NCBI RefSeq assembly: GCF_020297055.1
Contig: NZ_JAIXCQ010000014.1
Coordinates: 1-64,000 of the forward strand
Direction: 5' to 3'
DNA length: 64,000 nt
From: Isoptericola luteus
Lineage (GTDB): Bacteria > Actinomycetota > Actinomycetes > Actinomycetales > Cellulomonadaceae
Made by a program: the position numbers and the translations under genes. Every line of letters starts with the position of its first letter. The stretch's first letter is position 1. The notes under the pieces are model-generated. The model did not search any database and was not told where the DNA came from. It saw only the letters and a program-made list of their open reading frames with translations. Shown here one piece after another: positions 23,412-32,460 of the stretch.

Positions 23412-24017
23412 CTACCCGGCGACGAGCCGTGCTCCGCTGATGGCGGCGGCCGCGCCCACGAGCATGAACGGCCCGAACGGGATCGCGGTGCGTCGCGAGA
23501 CCCGGCGGGCGACGAGCAGGGCGGCCGCGACGAGCCCTCCGACGAGGAAGGGCAGCAGGACCACGGCCCAGAACGTCGGCCAGCCGTACCAGGCGCCGAC
23601 CAGGCCGAGCAGCACGGCGAGCTTGACGTCGCCGCGCCCCATCCCGGTCGGCTGGACCAGGTGCAGCACCAGGTAGGCCCCGCCCAGGGCGAGCCCGCCG
23701 GCCACGGCCCGCAGCGCGGCGTCCCACGCGCCGCTGCCCGCGGCGGCGAGCGCCAGGAGCGTGGCGACGACACCCGTCGTCGGGTAGGTCAGGGCGTCCG
23801 GCAGGCGGTGCGTGCGGGCGTCCACGACACCGAGCGCCGCGCCGGAGGCCGCTGCGACGACGAGGGCCGGGGTGGACCAGCCGGGGCCGCTGGCCCAGAC
23901 CGCCCAGCCGACGGCGGCGACCGCCGTCCACGCGATCACGCGGCGGTACGGGGCGATCTCCGCGCGCGCTCGGTCCAGCAGCACGGGGCGGGACGGCGCG
24001 GCCGGCTTCGGTGACAC
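23412..24017 (-). CDS. Prepilin peptidase (A24 family), orphan
   Basis: Integral membrane aspartyl protease that cleaves type IV prepilin-like leaders. The two catalytic aspartates are recognisable in [13 protein letters not shown] and in the GxGD motif [10 protein letters not shown], between about six helices. 201 aa from the GTG at 24017, 5 bp after the upstream kinase stop. The short actinobacterial form lacks the N-terminal methyltransferase domain. No pilin, pilB or tad genes are in the window, so its substrates are encoded elsewhere. Confidence 0.85.
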   Translation of the reverse strand: MSPKPAAPSRPVLLDRARAEIAPYRRVIAWTAVAAVGWAVWASGPGWSTPALVVAAASGAALGVVDARTHRLPDALTYPTTGVVATLLALAAAGSGAWDAALRAVAGGLALGGAYLVLHLVQPTGMGRGDVKLAVLLGLVGAWYGWPTFWAVVLLPFLVGGLVAAALLVARRVSRRTAIPFGPFMLVGAAAAISGARLVAG

Positions 24018-24021
24018 CGGG

Positions 24022-25659
24022 TCAGTCGATCCGGGTGAACGACGCGGAGTACGCCTCGGCGTCCTGCTCGAGCGTGGTGTCGTCACAGGTGTAGGTCACG
24101 GCGCCGCCGGGGACCGACGGCGGCTGGTAGGTCTCCGTCAGGCCCGCCAGCTCCCGCGCGACCGACGCCCGCGACTGGTCGACGGCGGGGAACCGCAGGG
24201 AGCCGTCCCGGGACGTGACCGTGTACGTCGTCGTGCCGCTCCACGTGTCGACGAGCTCACCGGCGGAGGTGGTTCCCCGGACGGGGGCGGCGTCGTCGTA
24301 CGTGACGACCTCCGTCCCGTCGGCACGGAACTCGAGGACGCGGCCGTCCCAGCCGGTCACGGGCACCGCCTCGCCGAGCAGGTTCCACGTGTCCGTCATG
24401 GCGGACTGCTCCCACCGGCCGAGGAGGCACGGGTCGACCCCGGCGTGCTCCGGGGTCTGCTCCGCCTGCGAGGTCGGCGCGGTCGTTGCCTCGTCGGTGG
24501 TTCCGTCGGTGGTTCCGTCGGTGGTTCCGTCGTGACCCGACGCGGCGGTGGAGGGGGACGCCGCTGCGCGTGGTCTGCCGCCCGGGTCGCCGTCCCCGCG
24601 CAGCGCGAGAGCGGTGCCGATGCCGGCGGCGGCCAGGACGAGGACGGCCGCGAGCGATCCCACGACGACCCTGCGCCGTCGGCGTCCGGAGGGTGCCGCG
24701 ATCTCAGGCGCGTCGTCCTGCACGTCGTCCTGCGCTGGGTCGGTCGCGGCCCGTGCCGGCGGTCGGGGGGTCACGGTGTCGGGCGGGTCGTCGGGGACGC
24801 CGGGGTCGGGGACGCCGGGGTCGCGGAGCTCGGCGTCCAGGATCGCGTCCAGCGTCGGCCGGCCCGCCGGGTCCTTGGACAGGCACGCGCGGACGAACGA
24901 CGCCAGGTACGCGGGGCAGCCGTCGAGCCGGGGCTCCTCGTGCACGACGCGGTAGTACAGGACGTCGGGCCTGCCCTCCCCGAACGGCCGGCGGCCCGTC
25001 GCGGCGAAGAACGCCACGGCCCCGAGCGCCCACACGTCGGTGGCGGGCGACGTCTCGTCGCCGCGGGCCTGCTCGGGGGCCATGAACACCGGCGTGCCGA
25101 GCTGCGCGCCGGTGGCCGTCAACGACGTCGCGTCCTCGGCGAGGGCGATGCCCAGGTCGATCACGCAGGGACCGTCGGGCCCGAGCAGCACGTTCGCCGG
25201 CTTGAGGTCGCGGTGGACCAGGCCGACGCGGTGCACCGCCTGCAGCGCCTCGGCGAGCCGGGCGACGAGCGTGCGGACGTCGTCGGGACCCAGCGGTCCG
25301 CCGGAGGTCACCGCCCGCTCGAGCGTGGGCCCCGGGACGTACTCGGTGGCGAGCCACGGCGCGTCGGCGTCCAGGTCGGCGTCGATGAGCGCCGCGGTGA
25401 ATCGGCCGCGCACCTTGAGCCCCGCGGCGAGCTCGCGCCGGAACCGCGCCCGGAACTCCGGGTCCTGCGCGAACTCCGGGCGGACCACCTTGACCGCCAG
25501 CCGGCGGCCGCTGCGCATCTCGCCGAGGTAGACCACGCCCATGCCGCCGCGGCCGATCCGGCCGAGCAGCCGGTGCCCGCCCAGGTCCCGGGGGTCGCCC
25601 GGCTCGAGCGGCGTGACGCCGTCGGGCAGCGACGCATGGTCCGGGGTGCGGAAGGACAA
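24022..25659 (-). CDS. Membrane-anchored serine/threonine protein kinase
   Basis: 545 aa PknB-like kinase. Kinase motifs: [18 protein letters not shown] (G-loop), LAVKVV (Lys), [13 protein letters not shown] (catalytic loop), VIDLGIA (DLG in place of DFG), and MAPEQARG. One membrane helix follows a basic stretch (GRRRRR then [20 protein letters not shown], about residue 345). The extracytoplasmic part holds a Thr/Asp-rich linker with three GTTD units and a C-terminal domain starting [11 protein letters not shown] that resembles lipocalin-like folds. It starts at TTG with AGGAG 5 nt upstream. It overlaps no other gene but sits tightly ahead of the prepilin peptidase gene. Confidence 0.88.
   Translation of the reverse strand: MSFRTPDHASLPDGVTPLEPGDPRDLGGHRLLGRIGRGGMGVVYLGEMRSGRRLAVKVVRPEFAQDPEFRARFRRELAAGLKVRGRFTAALIDADLDADAPWLATEYVPGPTLERAVTSGGPLGPDDVRTLVARLAEALQAVHRVGLVHRDLKPANVLLGPDGPCVIDLGIALAEDATSLTATGAQLGTPVFMAPEQARGDETSPATDVWALGAVAFFAATGRRPFGEGRPDVLYYRVVHEEPRLDGCPAYLASFVRACLSKDPAGRPTLDAILDAELRDPGVPDPGVPDDPPDTVTPRPPARAATDPAQDDVQDDAPEIAAPSGRRRRRVVVGSLAAVLVLAAAGIGTALALRGDGDPGGRPRAAASPSTAASGHDGTTDGTTDGTTDEATTAPTSQAEQTPEHAGVDPCLLGRWEQSAMTDTWNLLGEAVPVTGWDGRVLEFRADGTEVVTYDDAAPVRGTTSAGELVDTWSGTTTYTVTSRDGSLRFPAVDQSRASVARELAGLTETYQPPSVPGGAVTYTCDDTTLEQDAEAYSASFTRID
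24493..24528. repeat. Three tandem 12-bp repeats in the kinase linker
   Basis: GTCGGTGGTTCC is repeated three times exactly, encoding the GTTD units of the kinase's extracytoplasmic linker on the minus strand. Being a multiple of three, copy-number change would lengthen or shorten the linker without a frameshift. Confidence 0.9.
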
Positions 25660-25768
25660 CGGAGCTCCTGGTCGGGCGGGCGTTCGGGGCGGGCGTCCTG
25701 GCGGGTCTTCGGGCGGGCGGGCGATCAGCGGGACACAGTCTGTCAGGGATACCTGGGACACTGTGCGG

Positions 25769-26503
25769 GTGCCCCTGTACCGAGACGACGCGATCGTGCT
25801 GCGCACCCACAAGCTGGGCGAGGCCGACCGGATCGTCACGTTCCTCACCCGCGAGCACGGCAAGGTGCGCGGCGTGGGGAGGGGCGTGCGCCGCACGTCG
25901 TCGCGCTTCGGGGCACGGCTGGAGCCGTTCATGATGGTCGACGTCCAGCTCCACACCGGGCGCTCCCTGGACACGGTGACGCAGGTCGAGACGATCGGGC
26001 CGTACGCGCGCGCCATCTGCGAGGACTACACCCTGTACACGTCCGGTGCGGCGATGCTCGAGGCGGCCGACCGGCTGGTCGCGGCCGAGCACGAGCCCGC
26101 CGTGCAGCAGTACTGGCTGCTGGCGGGCGCGCTGCGGGCGCTCGCGGAGCGCGCCCACGCGCCGGGCCTCGTGCTCGACTCCTACCTGCTGCGCGCGCTC
26201 GCCGTCGCCGGGTGGGCGCCGTCGTTCACCGAGTGCGCCCGCTGCGGCGAGCCGGGGCCCCACCACGCGTTCTCCGTGGCCCAGGGTGGCGCCGTCTGCA
26301 CCCGCTGCCGCCCGCCTGGCGCCACCGCCCCGGCCGCCGAGACGTTCCTGCTGCTCGGGGCTCTGCTCGGCGGAGACTGGGACACGGCGGACGCCGCCCA
26401 GGTGCGGCACCGCACGGAGGCGTCCGGGCTCGTGGCCGCCTACTCGCAGTTCTACCTGGAACGCACGCTGCGCTCCCTGCGCATGATCGAGAGAGAGTCC
26501 TGA
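25769..26503 (+). CDS. recO: DNA repair protein RecO
   Basis: Recombination mediator that loads RecA onto SSB-coated DNA with RecR. The N-terminal OB fold begins [23 protein letters not shown] helical middle domain and a zinc-binding pair, CARCGEPG and CTRCRPP (about 160-180), follow. 244 aa. It starts at GTG with no clear Shine-Dalgarno site. Its stop overlaps the uppS start (TGATG). The recO-uppS pair is a standard actinobacterial operon. Confidence 0.94.
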   Translation: MPLYRDDAIVLRTHKLGEADRIVTFLTREHGKVRGVGRGVRRTSSRFGARLEPFMMVDVQLHTGRSLDTVTQVETIGPYARAICEDYTLYTSGAAMLEAADRLVAAEHEPAVQQYWLLAGALRALAERAHAPGLVLDSYLLRALAVAGWAPSFTECARCGEPGPHHAFSVAQGGAVCTRCRPPGATAPAAETFLLLGALLGGDWDTADAAQVRHRTEASGLVAAYSQFYLERTLRSLRMIERES

Positions 26504-27306
26504 TGCCCCCTCGTGCACGACGCGAGTACGCCGACCCGTACCCGCACCCCTCGGGGGCGACCGCCCCGAAGATCCCCGCGCAGTTCGTGCCGAACCACGT
26601 CGCGATCGTCATGGACGGCAACGGGCGATGGGCCAACGCCCGCGGTCTGCCGCGGGTCGAGGGGCACAAGCAGGGGGAAAGGTCCCTGCTCGACGTCGTG
26701 GCGGGCGCGGTGGAGATCGGCGTCAAGCACATCTCCGCGTACGCGTTCAGCACGGAGAACTGGAAGCGTTCGCCCGACGAGGTGAAGTTCCTCATGAACT
26801 TCAACCGTGACGTCATCGCGCGACGCCGGGACGAGATGTCGTCCTGGGGGGTGCGGATCCGCTGGGCGGGCCGCACCCCGCGCCTGTGGGGCTCGGTGAT
26901 CCGCGAGCTCCAGGTGGCCGAGGAGATGACCCGTGAGAACGACCGCTGCACCCTGACCATGTGCGTCAACTACGGGGGCCGCGCCGAGATCGCGGACGCC
27001 GCGGCGGCCATCGCCCGCGAGGTCGCCGCGGGCAGGCTCAACCCCGCCCGGGTGACCGAGAAGACGATCCAGCGCTACCTCGACGAGCCCGACCTGCCCG
27101 ACGTCGACCTGTTCCTGCGTTCCTCAGGCGAGCAGCGCACGTCCAACTTTATGATCTGGCAGGCGGCCTACGCGGAGATGGTCTTCCTGCCGGAGCCGTG
27201 GCCGGACGTCGACCGGCGCCACTTGTGGCGGGCGGTCGAGGAGTTCGCCCGGCGCGACCGACGATACGGAGGGGCGGTGGACGCTGTCGCAGAAGGGGGT
27301 GTGTGA
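26503..27306 (+). CDS. uppS: Isoprenyl transferase (undecaprenyl/decaprenyl diphosphate synthase)
   Basis: cis-prenyltransferase making the lipid carrier for peptidoglycan and other wall glycans. Conserved regions: [13 protein letters not shown] (catalytic Asp, residue ~38), [11 protein letters not shown], and [18 protein letters not shown]. 267 aa. Translation is coupled to recO. In actinobacteria the product may be C50 rather than C55, and sequence alone does not decide. A block of 24-bp tandem repeats begins at its last codons. Confidence 0.95.
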   Translation: MPPRARREYADPYPHPSGATAPKIPAQFVPNHVAIVMDGNGRWANARGLPRVEGHKQGERSLLDVVAGAVEIGVKHISAYAFSTENWKRSPDEVKFLMNFNRDVIARRRDEMSSWGVRIRWAGRTPRLWGSVIRELQVAEEMTRENDRCTLTMCVNYGGRAEIADAAAAIAREVAAGRLNPARVTEKTIQRYLDEPDLPDVDLFLRSSGEQRTSNFMIWQAAYAEMVFLPEPWPDVDRRHLWRAVEEFARRDRRYGGAVDAVAEGGV

Positions 27307-27396
27307 GAGCTTTCAGCAGGGGGTGTGTGAGAGCTTTCGACAGGGGGCGTGTGAGAGCTTTCGGCAGGGGGCGTGTACGAGCTTTCGGCGCGCCTT
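27301..27396. repeat. Four tandem copies of a 24-bp unit after uppS
   Basis: Units begin at 27301, 27325, 27349 and 27373, each starting GTGTGAGAGCTTTC (the last GTGTACGAGCTTTC) and continuing with a CAGGGGG segment. The array begins at the uppS stop codon and is spaced exactly 24 bp, so it stays open in frame with the next gene, encoding VRAFxRGR units if translated. Confidence 0.9.
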
Positions 27397-27437
27397 CGTG
27401 CGCCCTCAGACAGCCCACGGTCGCACTCCCGCAGGAG

Positions 27438-27491
27438 CCCGTGCCGCGCACGACGAGCCCGGCGCCCGTGCCGCGCACGACCAGCCCGGCG
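27438..27491. repeat. 27-bp direct duplication at the start of the Fes-like gene
   Basis: The unit CCCGTGCCGCGCACGAC... occurs at 27438-27464 and again at 27465-27491 with one mismatch. Each copy carries a GTG that could be a start codon, and it doubles the peptide VPRTTSPA. Confidence 0.9.
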
Positions 27492-28802
27492 CTCGCAGAC
27501 CTCGTCGCGGACCCGGCGCCCGAGCGGCGCGCCGCCCTGTGGCGGCGGGTCGCGCAGGAGGGGACGCCGCTGGTCGAGGAGGTGCCCGGCAGCCCAGACG
27601 AGCGGATCTACACGTTCCTGCACCGGGACTTCGGGGGCGCGCGGCGCGTCTTCCTGGACGTCCAGCAGCTCGTCGACGCGACCACGTACACCGGTGCGTT
27701 GATGGAGCAGGTCCCGGGCACCACCCTGTGGTCGTTGAGCCTGCGGATGCCTGCCGCGTGGCGCGCCACCTACGCCCTCGCCGTGGACGACGGGCATGGC
27801 CCGACGGCGTCCCGGAGCGTCGCGGCCGACGTCGAGCTCCGGCGTGAGCAGGCCAAGGCGGCGCTCGCGCCCGACCTGCACGCCGCCGTCGACGACTGGT
27901 GCGACCTGTTGCTGCGCAGCGAGCCCGACGCGCTCGCCCGTGAGCACGCGCTGCTCGGAGACGACTCTGTCGCGTCCGGGCCGCACGCGCCCGCCCTGCC
28001 CCCCGGGGTGGTCGGCGTGCGGGTGGGGGAGCAGCTCGCGCCGGGGCCGCGCGGCAGCACGATGCGCGCCACGGGCTTCGGGGAGCGTTCCGAGGGCACG
28101 GCGGGGCGCCGGGCCTGGTGGCACGTGCCACCCGTGACGCCCGGCCCCGACGGGTGGGACGTGCTGGTCCTGCTCGACGGCGACGCGTGGATCGGCGCCG
28201 GGCTGCGTGCCCTGGACGCCGCGTTCGCTGCCGGCGTGATCCGGCCGGCGGTGGTGCTGCTCGTCGGCTGCGGCAACGCCGAGCGCCGGACCGCCGACCT
28301 CTCGTGCTCGCGCGATTACGTGGCCGAGCTGGGACGCCTGCTGGCCGAGGCCGACGGCGAGCTCCTGGGCGGCCCGGTCACCACCGACCCGGCGCGGACG
28401 ACGGTCGCGGGGCACGGCCTCGGCGGCCTCACCGCGCTGTGGGCGCAGTGCGTGGCGCCGCACCGCTTCGGGGCGTCGGTGTACAAGTCGGCCACCTGGT
28501 GGTGGCCCGGCGCTGTCCCCGTGCCCGACGGCGAGGCGCCGGAGGCCGTGTCGGGGCACGCCGCGCAGGACGACGAGTGGCTGCGGCGCGCCGTCGGGGC
28601 CGCCGCCGAGGAGCCCGGCTGGCGGCTGGGGCGCGTGCACCTGGAGGTGGGCACCGGGGAAGCGGCGCTGCGTGGGCCGACCCGCCGGATGCGCGATGCC
28701 CTCGACGGGCGCTGCGCCCGGCTCACCTACCGCGAGCTCCCCGGCGGGCAGGACCCGGCCTGCTGGGCGGTGCAGCTCCTGTCGGTGCTGGCGGACGGTT
28801 AA
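27441..28802 (+). CDS. Enterochelin esterase (Fes)-like protein, catalytic residues lost
   Basis: 453 aa with the two-part layout of Fes-type ferric-siderophore esterases. An N-terminal Fes_N-like beta domain (RIYTFLHRDFGGARRVFLDV ... YALAVDD) precedes an esterase-D-like domain (WDVLVLLDGDAWI ... AVVLLVGCGN ... RDYVAELGRLL). At the nucleophile elbow the protein reads AGHGLGGLTAL where relatives have a Ser (AGQSLGGL type). The C-terminal motif reads GGQDPACW instead of GGHDxxxW, so both Ser and His of the triad are missing. The GTG at 27441 has AGGAG just upstream; the GTG repeats at 27303-27373 are in frame and could also start it. Confidence 0.75.
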   Translation: MPRTTSPAPVPRTTSPALADLVADPAPERRAALWRRVAQEGTPLVEEVPGSPDERIYTFLHRDFGGARRVFLDVQQLVDATTYTGALMEQVPGTTLWSLSLRMPAAWRATYALAVDDGHGPTASRSVAADVELRREQAKAALAPDLHAAVDDWCDLLLRSEPDALAREHALLGDDSVASGPHAPALPPGVVGVRVGEQLAPGPRGSTMRATGFGERSEGTAGRRAWWHVPPVTPGPDGWDVLVLLDGDAWIGAGLRALDAAFAAGVIRPAVVLLVGCGNAERRTADLSCSRDYVAELGRLLAEADGELLGGPVTTDPARTTVAGHGLGGLTALWAQCVAPHRFGASVYKSATWWWPGAVPVPDGEAPEAVSGHAAQDDEWLRRAVGAAAEEPGWRLGRVHLEVGTGEAALRGPTRRMRDALDGRCARLTYRELPGGQDPACWAVQLLSVLADG

Positions 28803-28812
28803 CTTGGTCCGT

Positions 28813-29634
28813 TCACAGCGGGGCGACGTGCCGGCGCCCGATCGGTACCACGAGCGGGGTGCCGGAGACGGGGTCGGGCACGACCCTGGCCTCCAGCGCG
28901 AACGCTTCGCGCACCACGGACTCCGTGAGCACCTCGCGAGGGTCGCCCTGCGCGATGATCTGCCCGGACCGCATCACGACCAGGTGGTCCGCGTACCGCG
29001 CGGCGAGGTTGAGCTCGTGCAGCACCATGACCACGGTCGTGCCGTGCGTCTGGTTGAGCTCGGCGAGCAGGTCGAGGAGCTCCACCTGGTGGGCCAGGTC
29101 GAGGTAGGTCGTGGGCTCGTCGAGAAGCACCGTCTCGGTCTCCTGGGCCAGCACCATCGCGATCCAGACGCGCTGCCGCTGGCCGCCGGAGAGCTCTGCC
29201 ACCGGTCGGTCGGCGAGACCGGTGACGCCGGTGACCTCCATGGCGCGCAGCACGACGGCGTCGTCGTCCGTGGTGTGCCGTCCGAACCAGCCCTGGTGCG
29301 GGTAGCGGCCCCGGGCGACGAGCTCCGCCACGCGGACGCCGTCGGGGGCGACCGACGACTGGGGCAGCATGCCGACGCTGCGTGCGAGCTCCTTGCGGGA
29401 CATGGTGGCCACGTCCTGGTCCCCGAGGGTGACGTGCCCGGCGTCGAGAGCGTGGAGGCGGGCCAGACCGCGCAGCAGCGTCGACTTGCCGCACGCGTTC
29501 GGGCCGACGATGGCCGTGACCCGGCCGGCCGGCAGCTCCAGGTCCAGTCCCTCGATGACCTGCCGCCCGTCGTACCCGAGGCTGACGCCGTGTGCGCGGA
29601 GCGCGGCGGGGGCGTCGCCGGCGGAGGTAAGCAC
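28813..29634 (-). CDS. Iron-siderophore-type ABC transporter ATP-binding protein (FecE/FepC-like)
   Basis: 273 aa. Walker A IVGPNACGKSTLLRGL, Q-loop LPQSS, ABC signature LSGGQRQR, Walker B VLLDEPTTYLD, and the H-loop in MVLHELNLAARYAD. Overall it matches FecE/FepC-type ATPases for ferric-siderophore uptake. No permease or binding protein gene adjoins it in the window. It converges on the Fes-like gene with only 10 bp between stops, suggesting a siderophore-use locus that has lost or separated its other parts. Confidence 0.88.
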   Translation of the reverse strand: MLTSAGDAPAALRAHGVSLGYDGRQVIEGLDLELPAGRVTAIVGPNACGKSTLLRGLARLHALDAGHVTLGDQDVATMSRKELARSVGMLPQSSVAPDGVRVAELVARGRYPHQGWFGRHTTDDDAVVLRAMEVTGVTGLADRPVAELSGGQRQRVWIAMVLAQETETVLLDEPTTYLDLAHQVELLDLLAELNQTHGTTVVMVLHELNLAARYADHLVVMRSGQIIAQGDPREVLTESVVREAFALEARVVPDPVSGTPLVVPIGRRHVAPL

Positions 29635-29675
29635 AGCCTCAGTCTGGCACAGGCGGTCGCCTGCCCCGGGCGGGC

Positions 29676-30227
29676 TCAGGCCTCGCCGTCGGCCAGCGAG
29701 CGACGCGTCCGGCGCACGACGATCCAGGCGACGAGCGCGGCGACTCCGACGCCGAGCAGGACCAGCGCGACCGGGTGGCTCAGTCCCAGCAGGATGGCCC
29801 CGTTGACGACTGCCGAGCCGACCGTCGTCCAGATCGCGGCCCAGGCGAGGCAGCCGAGCACCAGCGCGACGAGGTAGCGCGGGTAGGGCATGCGCAGGTA
29901 CCCGGCGGAGAGGTTGATCACCGTCTGGATGCCGACGGTGAGGAAGGACAGCGTGACCGCGGGCGGCCCCCAGCGGTGCACGCGCTCGATCGCGGCGGTG
30001 GCGCGCGGGCTCGCCAGGAGCTGCGCGAACCGGCCCTGCGACAGGCCGCGTGCGACTCCCCGGCCTGCCCAGTACGTGGCCTGCGCCCGGATCATGACGA
30101 TCCCGAACGCCGCGAGGTAGACCACCCAGAACGGCACACCGGCGATGGTGAAGACTCCCGCGCCCGGGGTGGCGGAGGCGTGGGCGGTGCCGGCCGTGTC
30201 GATCAGCGCGGGGTTCAGGAGCGTCAC
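29676..30227 (-). CDS. VTT/DedA-like membrane protein
   Basis: 183 aa with about four to five hydrophobic segments. AAFGIVMIRAQATYWAGRGVA, WGPPAVTLSFLTVGIQTVINLSAGYLRMPYPRY and the last long helix fit the SNARE-associated/VTT (DedA-like) domain. In larger relatives that domain works in membrane lipid (undecaprenyl phosphate) flipping. This protein is short, so the assignment is to the family only. It starts at ATG 30227. Confidence 0.7.
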   Translation of the reverse strand: MTLLNPALIDTAGTAHASATPGAGVFTIAGVPFWVVYLAAFGIVMIRAQATYWAGRGVARGLSQGRFAQLLASPRATAAIERVHRWGPPAVTLSFLTVGIQTVINLSAGYLRMPYPRYLVALVLGCLAWAAIWTTVGSAVVNGAILLGLSHPVALVLLGVGVAALVAWIVVRRTRRSLADGEA

Positions 30228-30278
30228 GCAGCCATCATCCCCTGGTAGGCATCTGACGTCGGTGTCGATTCCGTCACA

Positions 30279-30686
30279 TCATCGGCGGCACTGCACGCAG
30301 GTGCCCCACAGCTCGACGGTGTGGTCGATGTCGGCGAAGCCGTGTGCCGCGCCGACGCTCGCCGCCCACGCCTCCACGCTGGGCCCGTCGATCTCGACCG
30401 CACGGCCGCAGACCCGGCACACCAGGTGGTGGTGGTGCTCGCTGCGCTCGCAGCGGCGGTAGAGGTTCTCGCCGTCCTCGCCGCGCAGCACGTCGACGTC
30501 GCCGCTGTCGGCCATGGTCTGCAGGGTGCGGTAGACGGTGGCCAGGCCGACGGCGTCCCCGCGGGTGCGGAGCCGCTCGTGCAGCTGCTGGGCGCTGCAG
30601 AACTCGTCGGTGTCCCCGAGGGCCCCGGCGACGGCGGCCCGCTGGCGGGTCATGCGGACCGCCGTCCGCGGCGTCGTGTCGTTCAC
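30279..30686 (-). CDS. zur: Fur-family regulator, probably zinc uptake regulator Zur
   Basis: 135 aa. A winged helix (RMTRQRAAVAGALGDTDEFCSAQQLHERL ... VGLATVYRTLQTMADSG) precedes a metal-binding dimer domain with SEHHHHLVCRVCGRAVEI and a final CVQC, the two CxxC pairs that bind structural zinc. It starts at GTG overlapping the znuB stop (GTGA) with GAGGAGGAG upstream. Being the last gene of the znuABC operon indicates a zinc-sensing rather than iron-sensing role, and two Zur-like operators precede znuA. Confidence 0.9.
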   Translation of the reverse strand: MNDTTPRTAVRMTRQRAAVAGALGDTDEFCSAQQLHERLRTRGDAVGLATVYRTLQTMADSGDVDVLRGEDGENLYRRCERSEHHHHLVCRVCGRAVEIDGPSVEAWAASVGAAHGFADIDHTVELWGTCVQCRR

Positions 30687-31606
30687 GGCGTGCACTCCTC
30701 CTCGCGGCCTGCGGCGACGGCGACGTCGTCGGGGATGTCGGGGTGGGGGTCGGCCCCCGGGCGGCGGCGGGCCAGCAGCGGGTGCAGCGCGGCCGTGACG
30801 GCGTACACGCCGATCGCGAGGACCACGATGAGCGCGCCGGGGGACACGTTGTGCCAGTAGGTGATCGACAGCCCGACCAGGCAGACGGCGACGCCGACGA
30901 CCGACGCGACGAGCATCGTGCGGCGGAACGAGTGCGTCACGAGCTGGCCGATGGCGACCGGCACGATCATCAGCGCGGACACGAGCAGCAGCCCGACCAC
31001 ACGCATCGCGACCGTCACCGTCAGCGCGGCGAGGACGGCGACCGCCATGTTCAACGCCCAGACCGGCAACCCGGAGGAGATGGCGAACTCCTCGTCGTGG
31101 CTGACGGAGAACAGCGCCGGGCGAAGGCCGATGCCGATGAGCAGGATCAGCCCGCACAGCACGACCGTGACCCACACGTCGCCCGTGGTGACGGTGGAGA
31201 TGGAGCCGAAAAGGTAGGCCATGAGGCTGCCCGAGGAGCCGCCGGCGAGCCCGATGAGCAGCACGCCGCCCGCGATGCCGCCGTAGAACAGGATGGCGAG
31301 CGCGAGGTCGCCGGAGGTGCGGCCGCGGCGCCGGACCACCTCGATGAGCACGGAGCCGGCGACGGCGGCCACGACGGCGCCCGGCACCGCCAGCGCGTCG
31401 TCGGGCACGAGGCCCATGGCCGCGCCCACGAGCCAGCCGAGCGCCACCCCCGTGAGGGCCACGTGACCGATGCCGTCGCCGAGCAGGGCGAGCCGGCGCT
31501 GCACCAGGTAGGTGCCCACGACGGGCGCGCTCACCCCCACGAGCAGCGCGGCGACGAGCGCCCGCTGCATGAACGGGTCGGTGACCATCTCCCACAGGCC
31601 GTTCAC
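30683..31606 (-). CDS. znuB: Zinc/metal ABC transporter permease
   Basis: 307 aa ABC-3 family permease with about eight membrane helices. It includes the typical GVSAPVVGTYLVQRRLALLGDGIGHVALTGVALG near residue 25 and AALTVTVAMRVVGLLLVSALMIVP later. The C-terminus is an Asp/Pro-rich tail. It overlaps znuC by 4 bp upstream and zur by 3 bp downstream. Confidence 0.94.
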   Translation of the reverse strand: MNGLWEMVTDPFMQRALVAALLVGVSAPVVGTYLVQRRLALLGDGIGHVALTGVALGWLVGAAMGLVPDDALAVPGAVVAAVAGSVLIEVVRRRGRTSGDLALAILFYGGIAGGVLLIGLAGGSSGSLMAYLFGSISTVTTGDVWVTVVLCGLILLIGIGLRPALFSVSHDEEFAISSGLPVWALNMAVAVLAALTVTVAMRVVGLLLVSALMIVPVAIGQLVTHSFRRTMLVASVVGVAVCLVGLSITYWHNVSPGALIVVLAIGVYAVTAALHPLLARRRPGADPHPDIPDDVAVAAGREEECTP

Positions 31607-32460
31607 GGTGCCACCTCGTCCGTCGTCGTGCTCATGCCTGCCTCGAACGGGCCCTCGGCCAGGCCCATGTCACCTTCCCCGCGTTCCGAGCGCGGGGCGG
31701 CGTGCGGGTGCACGTGCTCGTGCTCGGCCTCCTCGTGCCCGGGCCGCGGGCGGGGCGGTGCGCCGTCGTGCACCACCCGGCCGTGCCGCAGCACCACCGC
31801 GCGCTGCACCAGGGGCGCGAGCTCGCCCAGCTCGTGCAGCACCACGAGCACCGTCGTGCCGTCGGCCACCAGCCGCGCCATCGTGGCGGCGAAGGCCTCC
31901 TGGCTGGGCCGGTCGACGCCGGCGACCGGCTCGTCCAGCACCAGCAGGTCCGGACGGCGCACCAGCGCGCGGGCGATGAGCACGCGCTGCTGCTGCCCGC
32001 CGGAGAGCTGCTGGGTCGCCGTCCGACGACGGTCCGCCAGGTCGACGAGCTCGAGGGCCTCGTGGGCCCGGTCGCGCCAGCCCCGGGGCAGCCGCAGGCG
32101 GCGCCCGTGCAGCAGGCCGGAGGCCACGACCTCCTCGGCGGTCGACGGCACGCCCGCGGCGGCGCTGACGCGCTGCGGCACGTAGCCCACCCGGCCCCAC
32201 GGGACGCCGTCGCCCAGCGGGCGGCCGAACAGCCGCACCTCGCCCGACGTGGGGGGCAGGACGCCGACGAGCGTGCGCACGAGCGTGGACTTGCCGGAGC
32301 CGTTCGCGCCGAGCAGAGCCACCACCTCGCCGGCGGCGACCCTCAGGTCGACGCCGCGCAGCACCGGGCTGGCGCCCAGGCGCACGTGCACGTCCGCGGC
32401 CTCGACGGGCGGCGCCCCGGCGGACCGGCGCTCTGCGGGTGTCTCCGTGAGTGTCGTCAT
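31603..32460 (-). CDS. znuC: Zinc/metal ABC transporter ATP-binding protein
   Basis: 285 aa. Walker A LLGANGSGKSTLVRTLVG, signature LSGGQQQRVLIARAL, Walker B LLVLDEPVAGVD, and H-loop VVLHELG. A His-rich C-terminal tail (HEEAEHEHVHPHAAP) is notable and fits metal handling. It overlaps both znuA and znuB by 4 bp, so the three are translationally coupled. Confidence 0.94.
   Translation of the reverse strand: MTTLTETPAERRSAGAPPVEAADVHVRLGASPVLRGVDLRVAAGEVVALLGANGSGKSTLVRTLVGVLPPTSGEVRLFGRPLGDGVPWGRVGYVPQRVSAAAGVPSTAEEVVASGLLHGRRLRLPRGWRDRAHEALELVDLADRRRTATQQLSGGQQQRVLIARALVRRPDLLVLDEPVAGVDRPSQEAFAATMARLVADGTTVLVVLHELGELAPLVQRAVVLRHGRVVHDGAPPRPRPGHEEAEHEHVHPHAAPRSERGEGDMGLAEGPFEAGMSTTTDEVAP

Noticed and set aside
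27301-27396. Possible short CRISPR array (24-bp repeats)
   Set aside because: Repeats are directly adjacent without spacers and no cas genes are in the window.
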